DNA of 64,000 bases. Origin: Lingula anatina. Its lineage: Eukaryota > Brachiopoda > Lingulata > Lingulida > Lingulidae. A program made the translations under genes and the position numbers. Location of the stretch: NCBI RefSeq assembly GCF_001039355.2, contig NW_019775746.1, positions 1,512,524 through 1,576,523 of the forward strand. Direction: 5' to 3'. This document shows, piece by piece, positions 24,200 to 35,400 of the stretch (position 1 is its first letter; each line of letters starts with the position of its first letter). The notes below the pieces were generated by a model, which saw only the letters and a program-made list of their open reading frames with translations, was not told the origin of the DNA and did no database searches.

Positions 24200-25168
24200 T
24201 TACTTGTCGGGTACACACGTGGGTTGTGGGCCGGGGGGACCAGGAGGCCTGCACCTACAGCCTGGAGGGACGTTCCTTAGACAGCCAACTTGGGGGGCAA
24301 TTAAACGAGGATAGCAGTGGAAGCCATCAGGACAGCTCTAGATGGTGAATATAAAATACTTTTAAAATTGGTTTCAATTAAGTGCTTGAATTGCCAGACG
24401 TAATATGAACAATTGTTTAAAAAAATTAGTACATTTCCTTCTATGTTCTTACTAAACTGATGAACTTACTTAACAGAATTTTGTAATATTGTTTTAACAA
24501 TAAAACAACTTACCCAAAAAGGTCTTATGGGTCGTAATTTTGTAAACGTTTTTGGATATTCCGTGCCAGTTAACAGAAAAAAATTGAAATTTCCAGAAAA
24601 AAAAATTCAATTTAATTCTACTGCTCTAGCGAATTCAGGGACACTTCAGGGACGTAACCAGACCTTTTAAANGAAGCCAAAATTGTAAGTGCAGGGGCGT
24701 AACCAGGCATACGCACAGTGCATCCGTGCGTATGCCTGGTTACGCCCCTGCACTTACAATTTTGGCTTCACAAGGCAGTGGTGACCCGGGTGGTGTTATT
24801 TGACAGTAGCCCCCACCAGGTGGCGCAGGTCTTCCTCCACCTGCTGGTCCACAAAACACTGCGCCCTGGAATATATGAATGCTTACTATAAACAGCACTA
24901 TTGAAAATATGTTTTCTTTGGATGTGGCATACTAAAACGGATATCTCAACTACAGCGAGGCATTTCTATTTAATTGCACACTATCTGTACGATGTATGAT
25001 AACTATGATATTCTACAAGTTTTTAAAAGCTTAACGAATTAAGTTGCTTACTCTTCATTAGCTATAGGCGGTTGGTTGCGACAACAAAGTCATTATCAAT
25101 ATCAGACCCCGTTTTCTACTCACCAGCAATAGCGCAATAGTTACAACTAACAGCACCTTGCTTCCCAT
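24200..25168 (-). CDS. Small secreted Pro- and Cys-rich peptide (three exons, 96 residues)
   Basis: Exons 25124-25168, 24758-24865 and 24200-24337 join in phase 0 with good splice sites (GTGAGT; TTCCAG; GTAAGT; CTAG). The product starts MGSKVLLVVTIALLLGAVFC, a clear signal peptide split by the first intron. The mature part begins GPAGGGRPAPPGGGYC and ends PQPTCVPDK. It has eight cysteines spaced C-10-C-5-C-5-C-10-C-7-C-1-C-11-C, enough for four disulphides, and is rich in Pro and Gly (RCRPPGPPGPQPTC). A TATA box lies 66 bases upstream of the ATG. Such small disulphide-rich secreted peptides in molluscs include antimicrobial peptides, protease inhibitors and matrix or mucus proteins, but I recognise no family and assign no function. 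The second intron contains a transposable element and an N. Confidence 0.8.
24646..24750. mobile_element. CAGGGGCG-ended short element in intron 2 of the Cys-rich peptide gene
   Basis: The left end is CAGGGACGTAACCAG at 24646 and the right end is CTGGTTACGCCCCTG at 24750, flanked on both sides by CACTT (24641-24645 and 24751-24755), a 5-bp target duplication. The interior contains an N at 24672 and a foldback that copies the right flank, so the element as printed is probably not fully correct. Confidence 0.65.
24673..24769. repeat. Perfect 44-bp inverted repeat next to an undetermined base
   Basis: Arms 24673-24716 and 24726-24769 are exact reverse complements, with a 9-base loop. The right arm covers the end of exon 2 (coding for EAKI), its splice donor and the right end of the inserted element. 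The left arm starts immediately after the N at 24672. Confidence 0.95.
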
Positions 25169-25233
25169 TGTAATAACTGTATTGAGCAGATTCTTGTTTA
25201 CAAACTGGATAGGGAAATGAACTAATGCGCCAG

Positions 25234-25241
25234 CTTATATA
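25234..25241 (-). promoter_or_regulatory. TATA box of the Cys-rich peptide gene
   Basis: TATATAAG on the minus strand, 66 bases upstream of the ATG at 25168, which would put transcription start near 25205-25210 with a short 5' UTR. Sequence homologous to 46137-46740 begins just upstream (25274), so the core promoter itself is not part of that duplication. Confidence 0.6.
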
Positions 25242-25273
25242 GCCGACTTAACCCGGATCCGAAGCAAGCGGAA

Positions 25274-26240
25274 ACACAGACATATTCGTATGACGCGCTG
25301 TAAATCAAATCGTCGCACCCTGAACCGCAGAGTTCCTGTACCAGGGACTATTTACTACGTATACTACGTTTGAAAAATGTCCCAAAATCAAAACTATATG
25401 TCTAAATATCCTCCACAGTTACTTAGCATTTCCAATGCAGAGAGTTTTAAATGATAAAATGCCTCAAACAAAGTATCCGATTAAACGTATACTAGAGGCG
25501 TTGAAAAATATACCCAAAAATATCCGATGTCCATATTTCCTTTAGAGTTATCAGAAAAACTGCGTCCCATTGTCCTCAGTGTTTGGTCAGAGGGCTAGAA
25601 GTTAAAGGGATAATAACTCTTCGTATGACATCTATATTTCACAATAAAAACATTGTGAACAACTCGTAGGAATATAATATATTCTGTTGTACAAGAAAAA
25701 TGGCAGTTATAGCTATTATTCTGAAATCTGAGCCTGTCTTTAGACCACGTGACCTCCACGGATGGCTATACTCTGTTATAATCTCTTAAGAGATTTTAAC
25801 AAAAAAAAAAAAAAAATTTAGAAAAATAACAGGAACTAACTTTGAAAGTAAAAATGGATTCATTGACCATTGCTAAATATGGGAAAATTGTTGTTTATTC
25901 CAGGAAAATTCATTTTTTGGCCAAAACGAAGAGTTATTATCCCCTTAATCATTTAATCAAAAATGTACAAAATTCTCTCCAGCCATTTTGAGTCTCAGTG
26001 CGAGATTTTGCATTGCATTATTTTGATGCAAAGTGAGGTTAACCTGGGGCTGCATTTTAGCTAGTGAAGTTTTAAATGACACAAGTCAAATATATTCTTA
26101 TTACCGGTACATATAACTTTGCATTTTGATGAAACAATTTGTTCACTTTGCCTTAAATCATGTTATTATTTATCATCTGCGTTCTGAGGACAATTGTGTC
26201 TTGTACTATATTTATCCCGGCACGCAAAGCGCGCAACCAT
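25274..26240. repeat. Segmental duplicate of 46137-46740
   Basis: The region upstream of the Cys-rich peptide gene matches 46137-46740 in the same orientation, sharing for example AAATCAAATCGTC, CTCCAGCCATTTTGAGTC, TGCATTT(T/C)AGCTAG and ACATTTATCCCG-like stretches. The copy here is interrupted by the TTAA element at 25606-25944, which the other copy lacks. Confidence 0.75.
25606..25944. mobile_element. TTAA-type short element (MITE, about 340 bp)
   Basis: The terminal inverted repeat starts AGGGATAATAACTCTTCGT and ends ACGAAGAGTTATTATCCCC, flanked by TTAA at 25602-25605 and 25945-25948. It has a central TCTCTTAAGAGATT palindrome and an A run, and no ORF. A second full copy is at 50921-51260, an inverted diverged copy at 17854-18177 and a fragment at 19855-19985. 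TTAA target choice is known for piggyBac-type transposons; assignment to that group is inference. Confidence 0.8.
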
Positions 26241-27189
26241 AGCGTGTGATTGGGAAGGTTTGTTGTTGTTGTTGTCTGTAGAGACATTATGAGATTTACT
26301 TGTATTTGTTGATGGATATGGCCCTGTAATCAAAACATTGAGAATAAGTACAGCTGTACCTCACTAAAGTGGTGATAAGTTATTTTGTTTTTGCCAACAT
26401 TAAATCAAGGACAAATGGTTATGTCCTTAGATACATTGAAGATTCCTGTGCTTTTAAATAATAATAATAACAATTATAATAATAATCACAAATTAAATAA
26501 TTAAAGGCACACGCTTTGTTCCTTTAAAATACATCGTACTAATATAATTTAAACTTGTAAAGCAATAGTTTTTATAATTTATAATGCATGTTATCTGATA
26601 GAGAGAACTAAAGACAACAGGGTCATGTTTTTATTCAAATTTATTCACCACATTCAACTATATTAAATTAAAAATAAAGCATTATATCGGTCAAACAATG
26701 CTTCAATTCTAGTTGTTTTCTGTCTATTTTCATACAGGGAAACCATATGTTTGAAAATAATTATTATAGTACAATAGTTATTAATTGCCTTTATCCTGTT
26801 AATCTCTTTATTTATAGTTACTGCCAATGTTTCCATATTATCAAAATTATTTACATTGAACAAAGAAATGGCCACGGTAGGCTATATATCAGCTTGCACT
26901 GAAGGACAACATTTCACGTATATCCAACATATTGTAAAATCTTACTTGATGAAATACTTTCCTGTGGGAAAACATAACATTTTTTATTATCCCTGAACTG
27001 CTCTGTTTTGATCCTGTCATACTACGTATGGTATATTTCATCAAGGAATAAAATGCCTTCTGTAACCTTTATTTGTCACTTTAATTTGCATTTCTCTGAA
27101 GATATATTCACACCGTGTATTGTTTTGACCAAAAATCCTTAATTAACGGATTTTATTACAATATATTAAAACTTCAACATATATGAGAA

Positions 27190-27440
27190 AATGATGTCCC
27201 ACCACCTGTGATATTTCTTCTTTATGTTCATACATGTAGTCTCTTTCTCTTGAACTACATCGCCCAGCTACATTATTATAAAGTGTAACTTCACCATTTG
27301 CTCTGGAACAATATTGTCAAACATTATATACACTTGGATTAGATGCCCCACCACCTGCGATATTTCTTCCTATGTAAAAACAAGTAGTGTTTTTTTCTAG
27401 ATCTTGAAATACATCGCTTACATAATTGATTTCATTCTTT
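27190..27440. repeat. Diverged tandem duplication, period about 148 bp
   Basis: CCCACCACCTG(T/C)GATATTTCTTC begins two units, at about 27197 and 27345; both continue with CTTGAA(C/A)TACATCGC. The spacing is about 148 bp and the copies have diverged by substitutions and indels. Confidence 0.65.
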
Positions 27441-27472
27441 TCCGTAAAATGTGATGCACCTTTTCTTTAAGA

Positions 27473-27700
27473 TATCCCGCACGAAAACGCACTAGATACT
27501 CCAGCGCAGTAGACTACTGCAATCATACTGCAAATATGCCTTAAATCTGCTTCGATTTGGGAACTAGTTAGCATATTTGAAACATGCTGCTATCATGCTG
27601 CTAATCTACTGCATTAATGCTCCTCTCTGTAGAAACCTATGTACTTTTTTCGTTAATGCTTCTTTGCTACTTTGATACTAATGCATTTTTGTGCGGGATG
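27473..27700. mobile_element. Short inverted-repeat element with ATCCCGCAC ends
   Basis: The left end reads ATCCCGCACGAAAACGCACT. The right end in reverse complement reads ATCCCGCACAAAAATGCATT. About 230 bp, with an interior of repeated CTGC-containing words and no ORF. MITE-like; target duplication not resolved. Confidence 0.6.
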
Positions 27701-29172
27701 GCTATGACACATATCTATAAAATATATCCTGCTATATTATATGAACCATAAGTATGGCACATTAGATACATATAGCTATAAGCCTATCAAAGAAAATGTG
27801 TTCCCTCAGTGTATTGAACTATTTACAATTGTAATAAGTATTTTTAAACACCGTATACACTGAAATAAATATTGTTAAACACTGTATAAGTAATAATTCA
27901 TTGTGATGTATTACTATTTATTTGTTTATCTATTTGTAGTATAGAGGGCTAACAAATGTAACTGTCACATTTAATGCTCGAATAAATTTTTATTATATAA
28001 AAACTATTAATAGTATAATAATATATTTATTTCAGGTGTAAAATCCATAAAATGTTCAATAGACTGTACAACATAAAATACAAAGAAGTTTATAGATAAA
28101 AATGGTTAAGATATATTTTATATAAATAAGAACTAAACTGAATTGTAATAAACCGTAATTAAAAGTAAACCATTCAAGGTTTCTTTAAAATAGTAAAATT
28201 TAAAATTCATGAATAAAATGTCTTAAAAATATGAGTTTTTAATTCCTTTTTAAAAGATTCATGTGATTCTATTTGTCGAATAAAAATTGGCAACTTATTC
28301 CATTCTACTGGTGCAGCTACACAAAATGATATGTCACCATATGATTTTAACCTTGATTACCTTGATTACTATTTGTAAAAATTGCTTCATCAGTCCAAAT
28401 TCATCATTTTTTCTGGAATAATATTGTTATCTATATACACTTGAATGTTTTCCTTAAATTCTCATACATATAAATATAGGTATCTTATCTTAGTATTCAT
28501 TACCAAGAAACCATTATCGAGCGACCTATTTTGCTGCAAATACCGCTTGCGCTTATTATTTTCAACCACCCATTTTGATATTCATGAACAAGGGCATTTC
28601 TTTTAATCTTATCATGGGAGTAACTCCACATTATCATCATCATCATCATCATCATCATCATATTAATAAAATTTAAATCTAAAATCCATTATGCTTTGTA
28701 CGCTTAACAAATAAAATACAAGTACATAAAGGTATCAATTAGCTTCAATTACATGTCTTTTAATTGGTTTTATGAAATATCTTCACGAAATTATTAAGTC
28801 TTTTTCACATTCATTTTTACATTTGGTATACTATACAGTTTGAAATATTCATTTACAAATCAAGGGAGTCTCTTAAAACACAGTGGCGCCATCTATATTA
28901 TGAAGAGGTCTGGATGCCTCCATTTCGCCTCGTATTTGACACCTGAGTCCATATATTTGCCACCTATTTGTACAAATATCTGTATTTGTACTGATTAAAG
29001 TATCTTGTATACAAAATGGCTCTCCAAAGATCTTTCGTCTGCTGACAGGACTGTATTTCAGTATCTTCAGTATCTTCTGGCCACCACAAGTGGTATAATC
29101 GGTGCCTTGTAGATTTCTGCACTATATACCCGCTAAACATTTCAATTAATATCCTCTAAAATCAAAACACAC

Positions 29173-29216
<44 letters not shown>

Positions 29217-29433
29217 TTAAAGTAGTGAAAATTACAACTGTAATAACATGCCTATTAAAAATAAAATTATTTTTGCTGTTGCCGTTTGATCGGCATTATC
29301 ATCGTCCATAAAGTGCAACAATTTCTGTTGATTGTTCTTCATAATCGTGGTCAGAATCGTCCTGCGATTAAATCGAACTGTTTTCTAAATGTACGTCCTG
29401 GTCGTCAGCATGTTGCTTTGCTGGTCTTTGTGT

Positions 29434-32400
29434 CTAGTCTAAGTCTATATCATCTAACTGACCAGCACGTTTCCCTATCAACCGATTCTTTTTATTACCA
29501 GATGGTGCACTCTGGTCCTCATCAAGGGAGTCAGATGATTCTCTTTCTGCATAATACCTGTCACTGAATTCGTCGTTCCTTTGGTATAATGTTTCTCCCA
29601 ACGCTGCTTCCTGATCGTCGGCATGTTCATCTTCTGGTGTTTGCTCCAGTTCTAAGCCATATCCCTCCATCGTGTCAACAAAAACCTTGACCAGCTCTAA
29701 GAGCCTGTTCTTTTTATTACCAGATTGTGTCTTCTGGTTCTCATCAAGCGAGTCAAATGATTCTGTAACTGCATTATGTTGGTCATCATTTTGGTCGTGT
29801 GTTAGGTAAGATAATTTTCTTGACCTTGCTTCCTGACCGTTGACATGTTCATCTGCTGGTCTTTGTTTTAATCCTGAGTCCAATGCCGTCAGCAGGCTAA
29901 TGGTATTCACAAGTAACTCCACGTGTGACGGATCCTCTTCATCAATATCTGCTGTTAAAGTTAATGCATCCTTCAGAAAATCACGCATTTCTTCAAAGAT
30001 ATCCACTCCATCTGCTGAATTGGGTACCCATTCTAATAACCTTTTGCACACGTCTTTCAAGATAAGTCTTGTTAGTCTCTCCGTTTCTAGTCGTAAGGGG
30101 TTGTCCGAGTCATTGTTTGAAAAGGCGTCTATTGCTCCCCCGACTGCCCCCATATCACTGTCCGAGTCTTCCTTTTCCTTTCTTAAGGGGTTGTCCGTGT
30201 CATTCTTTGAAAAAGCGTCTACTGCTCCCCCGGGTGCCCCAAAGACACTATCCAAGACAATATCTGGTGAGTCGACCATCACCTGTAGGTTGATTTTTAA
30301 GATATCTTGAAAAAAACGATTCAAAAACGTGTGATTCATTAGATTGAAATGAATTTCATAATTTGTTTGGATTTCCGTTAGGACTGCTTTTGGATTGTCA
30401 AGGATGGTGTACAAAATGTGAACGATGTCGCTTACAACTTTTTCATCCACGTAGTCAATCATGTTGTTTTCTTGTATGAAGTAGTTTGGGATGCACTTCT
30501 TGTCGAGAAATTCAAGCAAGAGATCATAGAAGTCGTAGAACCGTTGCCCCATCTCTTCGTTTGTCCACCTATCCTGTGGGATACGCTCGCACAACCAGAA
30601 CAGCGTCGTCTTAAGGTGGTAGGAAGAAAGTGTGCAGGATTCTCCCAGTAGGTGTTTGTGTATCAGTTTTATGATACGGTAAACATGGCGCTGAACTTGA
30701 TTTAGGGACAAGGCAAGATGACGCTCAGCTAAAACAAAAGAGATCCTCCATTCTGTTCGGCAATCTTTATCACCAGGATTGGCAACTGGAACAAGATGGC
30801 AGCCAAACTCTTTCACGGCTTGAATTTGCTCCATATTAGGCCAACCACTCGATCTCTTGCGACTCAGCCACTCTTCTGCTTCGCGTGGAAACTCATTCCA
30901 CGGAAATGACGCGACAAAATCGCCTGTTGAAAGAAGATCGTCTTTGTCATGCATACTGGATAGAATCTCGTAGGTCGCCGCTGGGCCATGAAGATGGACG
31001 CGTACTCTAAACTTTTCCAACATTTTTCTCAATGGCCCACTACTTGAATTCACGTTTTTGATGTAATGTTGTACACATGTATTGCTCAGGTATAAATCCC
31101 CACGATCACGTTCCAAAATATCAGGCACTTCAAACAACCAGTGTTGACCTTGTATCTTAAGTTTGACATAACCGGCGTGACAACCCCGACCATCTACGAC
31201 AAACGATTCCCTACGAGACGTGAATGTTGGATAATATGGAGGTGAGAGGATCCTCAACCACAATGGCCCCTTTGTTGTTGTCACTGATTCTCTGCGAGAC
31301 GTGACTGTCGGGAAATATGGAGGTGATAGGACTAGCATGACATCGATATCTATTGGGATGTTGTGTGTTTTATCCTCCTTGTGAAGCGCCAAAGGGACTG
31401 CAAGGCCGTCAACGGTACTACCAATAACCTTCAATTGTATATAACTAGGCATATCTATCATCTCTGGATTAAATTCCCTGGCGTAAAGTGGAATAACATG
31501 TTCAAACCACTGCTCAATATTCTGATAAGGAAAAAATTGATAACATGTAGAATTTGTCTGTATTAAGCTAGGTAACGCTTTTCCATAACTTTCAACTAAT
31601 CCAAAGGATGAATTTACGAATGCATTTCCCTTAAATAAATCGCTAAATATTTTTGCATTTCTCATTTGTTCATACAACTCTGTCACTTTATTTCTGGCAG
31701 GATCTGAATCATTCCCTAATAGCAATTTCATCATCCGGTGACCGCGTTCCATTGCCACTTTCTCCTCTGGTAGCATCTCTGCTAAATACTTTGAGAAGTT
31801 TTCCATATTTTCTTTATTTTCAACACTTCGTGTAGGTCGTCGATGACTTGCTTGAAATCTAAAATTGAAAATAAAGGAAAAAAATTCAGGCAAGGCTCGA
31901 TCAGAATAACCCCATAGGATCCGGTTAATGTTGACCCATTAAGTTCTGCTGTGCCCAATTAATTCTGTGAGCTAGCTAGCCTTGAAAAGCCAGTCACCTC
32001 AGTAAATTGGTCATAATTTATTTGTTTGCCTTTATTACCCATACATAGTATACGTTTTTAAAAAACAAATATTTAAAGCTAAATGAAAATATAACTACAT
32101 TTTAATTCAACATGCAGTATCAAAAGTCATGACCGGTTAAAAACTACATTTTTATTTGGTAATAGGTGAAACAAAGTTGATTTATCTTATGCACATAATT
32201 TTTTTTTATTTCTCCATACATTTGCCTGAAAATTCACAGTTTGTTGTCAATTATAGTAACTTTTAATTCAGGAAATTTCAGCAAGTAACCTCCATTAATT
32301 TCCAAGTTATGCTCGTTTTATTATCAGGTATACTTGAGCCAGCTTTTTAGCTCACCTGAACATCGTGGCCAGAGCTGAATAGAAGTCAAATTTTAACACC

Positions 32401-35400
32401 AGAGCTGAATACAGAAATATCTATAAGACTTATATCATAAATTAAGTAATACCATCGCCACTGCCTATGTCAGTGTCATAGTCTTCAATCATTTAAAAAA
32501 CAGTATCCATTCGCAGGCCCGTTCCGTAGTTAGAAGTCGCCATTTGATTTTAATTTCTCCAGCTAAGTGTAGAAAACCGCCGATTTCTCGCTCATATATA
32601 TTTCTATCGTCCTTTATATCATAAATCGTTGTTCCTGCAGGGGCAGAGTAATTAAATCTCGGCTCAATTTAACCGGTCGAGGGACAACGCGAGGGGAGCC
32701 GTGTGAGAGGTGAAGAGACCACTACAGGATTAAGCGGTCTTCCTGTTATGAAGGTCCACCATATTTAGGTCGTGACCTAGTTAGCACTCGGCTCTTCTCA
32801 TTCTGAATGGTCTCAAAAAGAGCAACAACAGGTTCAACCATTATCACGATCATCGCAAGTCCACCCAACAATGCCCGCATGGGCACTGCGCGATGCCTTA
32901 TGCGGTATTTTTATGACCTGTGGGCTTACAATAAAAACATTTTTTCAAAAGTTTCAGCTTAACAAAATCGGGGAGCGTAATAATAGTAAACTGTCTTAAA
33001 TATTTTAGCTTAAAGATATGTGCCTCCTCAATATTTCGACGTTAGTTGTCAAATACGCACGGAGACTGCACCGACTACTTATCAAACAGCAATGAAGCCG
33101 CAAGGACACTTTACGTCAACTGCACAGTGGCTAAAAGGTTCTGTATATGATCGCTTTTCAACAGACATACTAATCTTTTATGACATGGCTTCAAGGTCAT
33201 GTGTGAGAAATGGCACGATAACCGTTAATAATGTAAACATACATAACCCGGAGCCCCTTACGATGTAAAAAAAGTACTAGTTAGGCGGCTGAGCCAAACA
33301 ATTGTGCAAAAGTTGATAAAAGCATGAAACTTTCCACGATGAATGACCATTGGGTGTTTGTCAATTTTGGATCGGGAGGCAACTCAAAAATTCACAAGTA
33401 CCCAGATGAGCGGCTTTCTTAAAATATGCTGACTCAGCATTTTATGTACATCCATAATTCACGTTAACGAGCACCACCGGCGTTAATTATGATAACATGA
33501 ATAAATTTGAAAAACGAACACTAACTGTAAACATCAATTACAGCAATGATGACGTCATGATGACGTCACTGGGTGATATTGCACAATACAAAATGACAAA
33601 CATCCACTCACTCGCATATGCCAAATAGTCGAACCCTGCAATGATCTTTCCTGTAAACATTCATTACAGAAATGCACCCTTGAGGGCTAGAAAGATTGGG
33701 TTGGTTTGGTTACTTCTTCCGAGTCTTTGAGCATTTTCAATATGGCCGTCAATTTTTAGAGAAAATAGAAAAACAACCAAGAGTTGGCAGACACAATTTA
33801 TTTGTGGCTATTGTGAATATATTTCCTGTCATAAGAACACAGTAGGATAAATGACTGCAAACTAGCATGTTTCTGTTATTGAAAAATCAAAATGGCCGCC
33901 AACGCATACAGCAGAACATGAAGAATACGGTGTAATCAGTCTATAACTTGTATAATTAGTCTAATAAACTTCTTTTGCCTTCGAATTTTGGATTTTTAAT
34001 TAGCCATGATCCTTACCCATCATTATCACCTTGTTTGACACTCAAAAATAAAAGGCATGGAACGAAAAAAAAAGAAAGAATAATTTTCAAGGAAGGGGGT
34101 ATAAATAAAAATATTTAAAATATAGTATAAAAATATTTCAAAATTACGGACTTATTTTGACAATTTCTTTTTGGTGGGAGTCTGGGGCCGTATTCTCAAA
34201 ACTTTGTAACTTACAACAATTTGTAACGATTTACCTGAATTTCTAACTTTGACCTACACGAATATGAAAATTACCTTCTCCTCTGTCAGCGCTGTCAGGT
34301 GCTGCTTGAAGGTCTGATAGGTTTCAGCTTTCATAATTTAACGGCAAGCTTGCTAAAAAATCTAATAAAAGTTGGAAATGCCTAGCATTGGTTAGTAGAC
34401 TCATTTTTCAAACATAAAGGGGTTGCTGCTGACATATCAGAGATGACTGGCTGGTTAACGGAAGAAGAAGTTTGACAAACATATTTCCTTGCCTCTTTGT
34501 AACATCTAGTTAACCAATCTGTTTTATTATGTTGCCTACATTGACCACAGGCGTATTATTTTACTGACATACAATGTATATGCAGATTTCATTCGTTTAA
34601 AATCTTTTTCAGCTGAAAAACATAATTTATCATCTTTTTACCTGCCTTTTCCATGCAGTTTTGGTGGCCATTTTGCTATTTCTATTAAAATGACTTGCAG
34701 ATTATGTGAAAGAAAACCCTAATAAACACCACCTCTGTATTTGTAAACATGCAAATAGACTTTAAAATGAAGAATCACCACGCACTGTATAAAATTTGAT
34801 AAATTGCTATGAATACTTATGTAATTTTGTATAAAAATTGGCAGCCATTTTGGGTTACGAAAAGTGCCAATGTTCCAGAATTTAGCAAAGCCAAGCTAAG
34901 TTGACTTTTCTGACCAAAAAAGGGGCATTTCTTCTCAAACAATTACAGAAAACAACATAGTATTGTTCAACTATGGGACCAATTAGATTGGTAACCTGAC
35001 TACTTGGAGGGCTTACGCCCTCACCACACATAAGTTGAATATTAAACAAGCAGAAAATGGTAGTGTAGGATAAAAGCTAACTAAAAACCACGATGAACGG
35101 GAAAATCAAAGAAGAGGATGCCGTTAATTAGCATGATGATACTAGAAACATGCTGATTTTGCTGATTTACTTAACCCTCTGCCTCTACCCTATGTTTTTG
35201 CGGCCATTTTGTTTTTTATCAGTAACAACGACGTGGTTGGATGTAGTCTTGTGCCCTACTGTGTTCTTCCGATATGAAACACATTCACAACAGCTACATA
35301 CTCAATACAGCTGAAAATACTCAATGTCTCGGAAGTAGCAATCAAGCTAATTTTACCTTTCTAACCCTAAAAGATGCACTTCTGTTATAAAAAAATTACG

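Larger units (their letters stand above)
26241..29433. other. AT-rich intergenic region, no gene recognised
   Basis: This 3.2-kb spacer lies between the duplicate upstream of the Cys-rich gene and the 3' end of cGAS-like gene A. It contains the repeats listed separately, an (ATC)n run at 28631-28661 and an (AAT)n run at 29172-29214, but no supported exon or RNA gene. Phrases such as CAATATTGT...TATATACACTTG recur at about 27310 and 28420, suggesting old dispersed repeats. Confidence 0.6.

Noticed and set aside
31859-31893. Start of cGAS-like gene A at the Met that begins the longest open frame (31893)
   Set aside because: The first residues lie upstream of a TTTTAG acceptor shared by all three paralogues, so they are intronic; homology begins at the acceptor.
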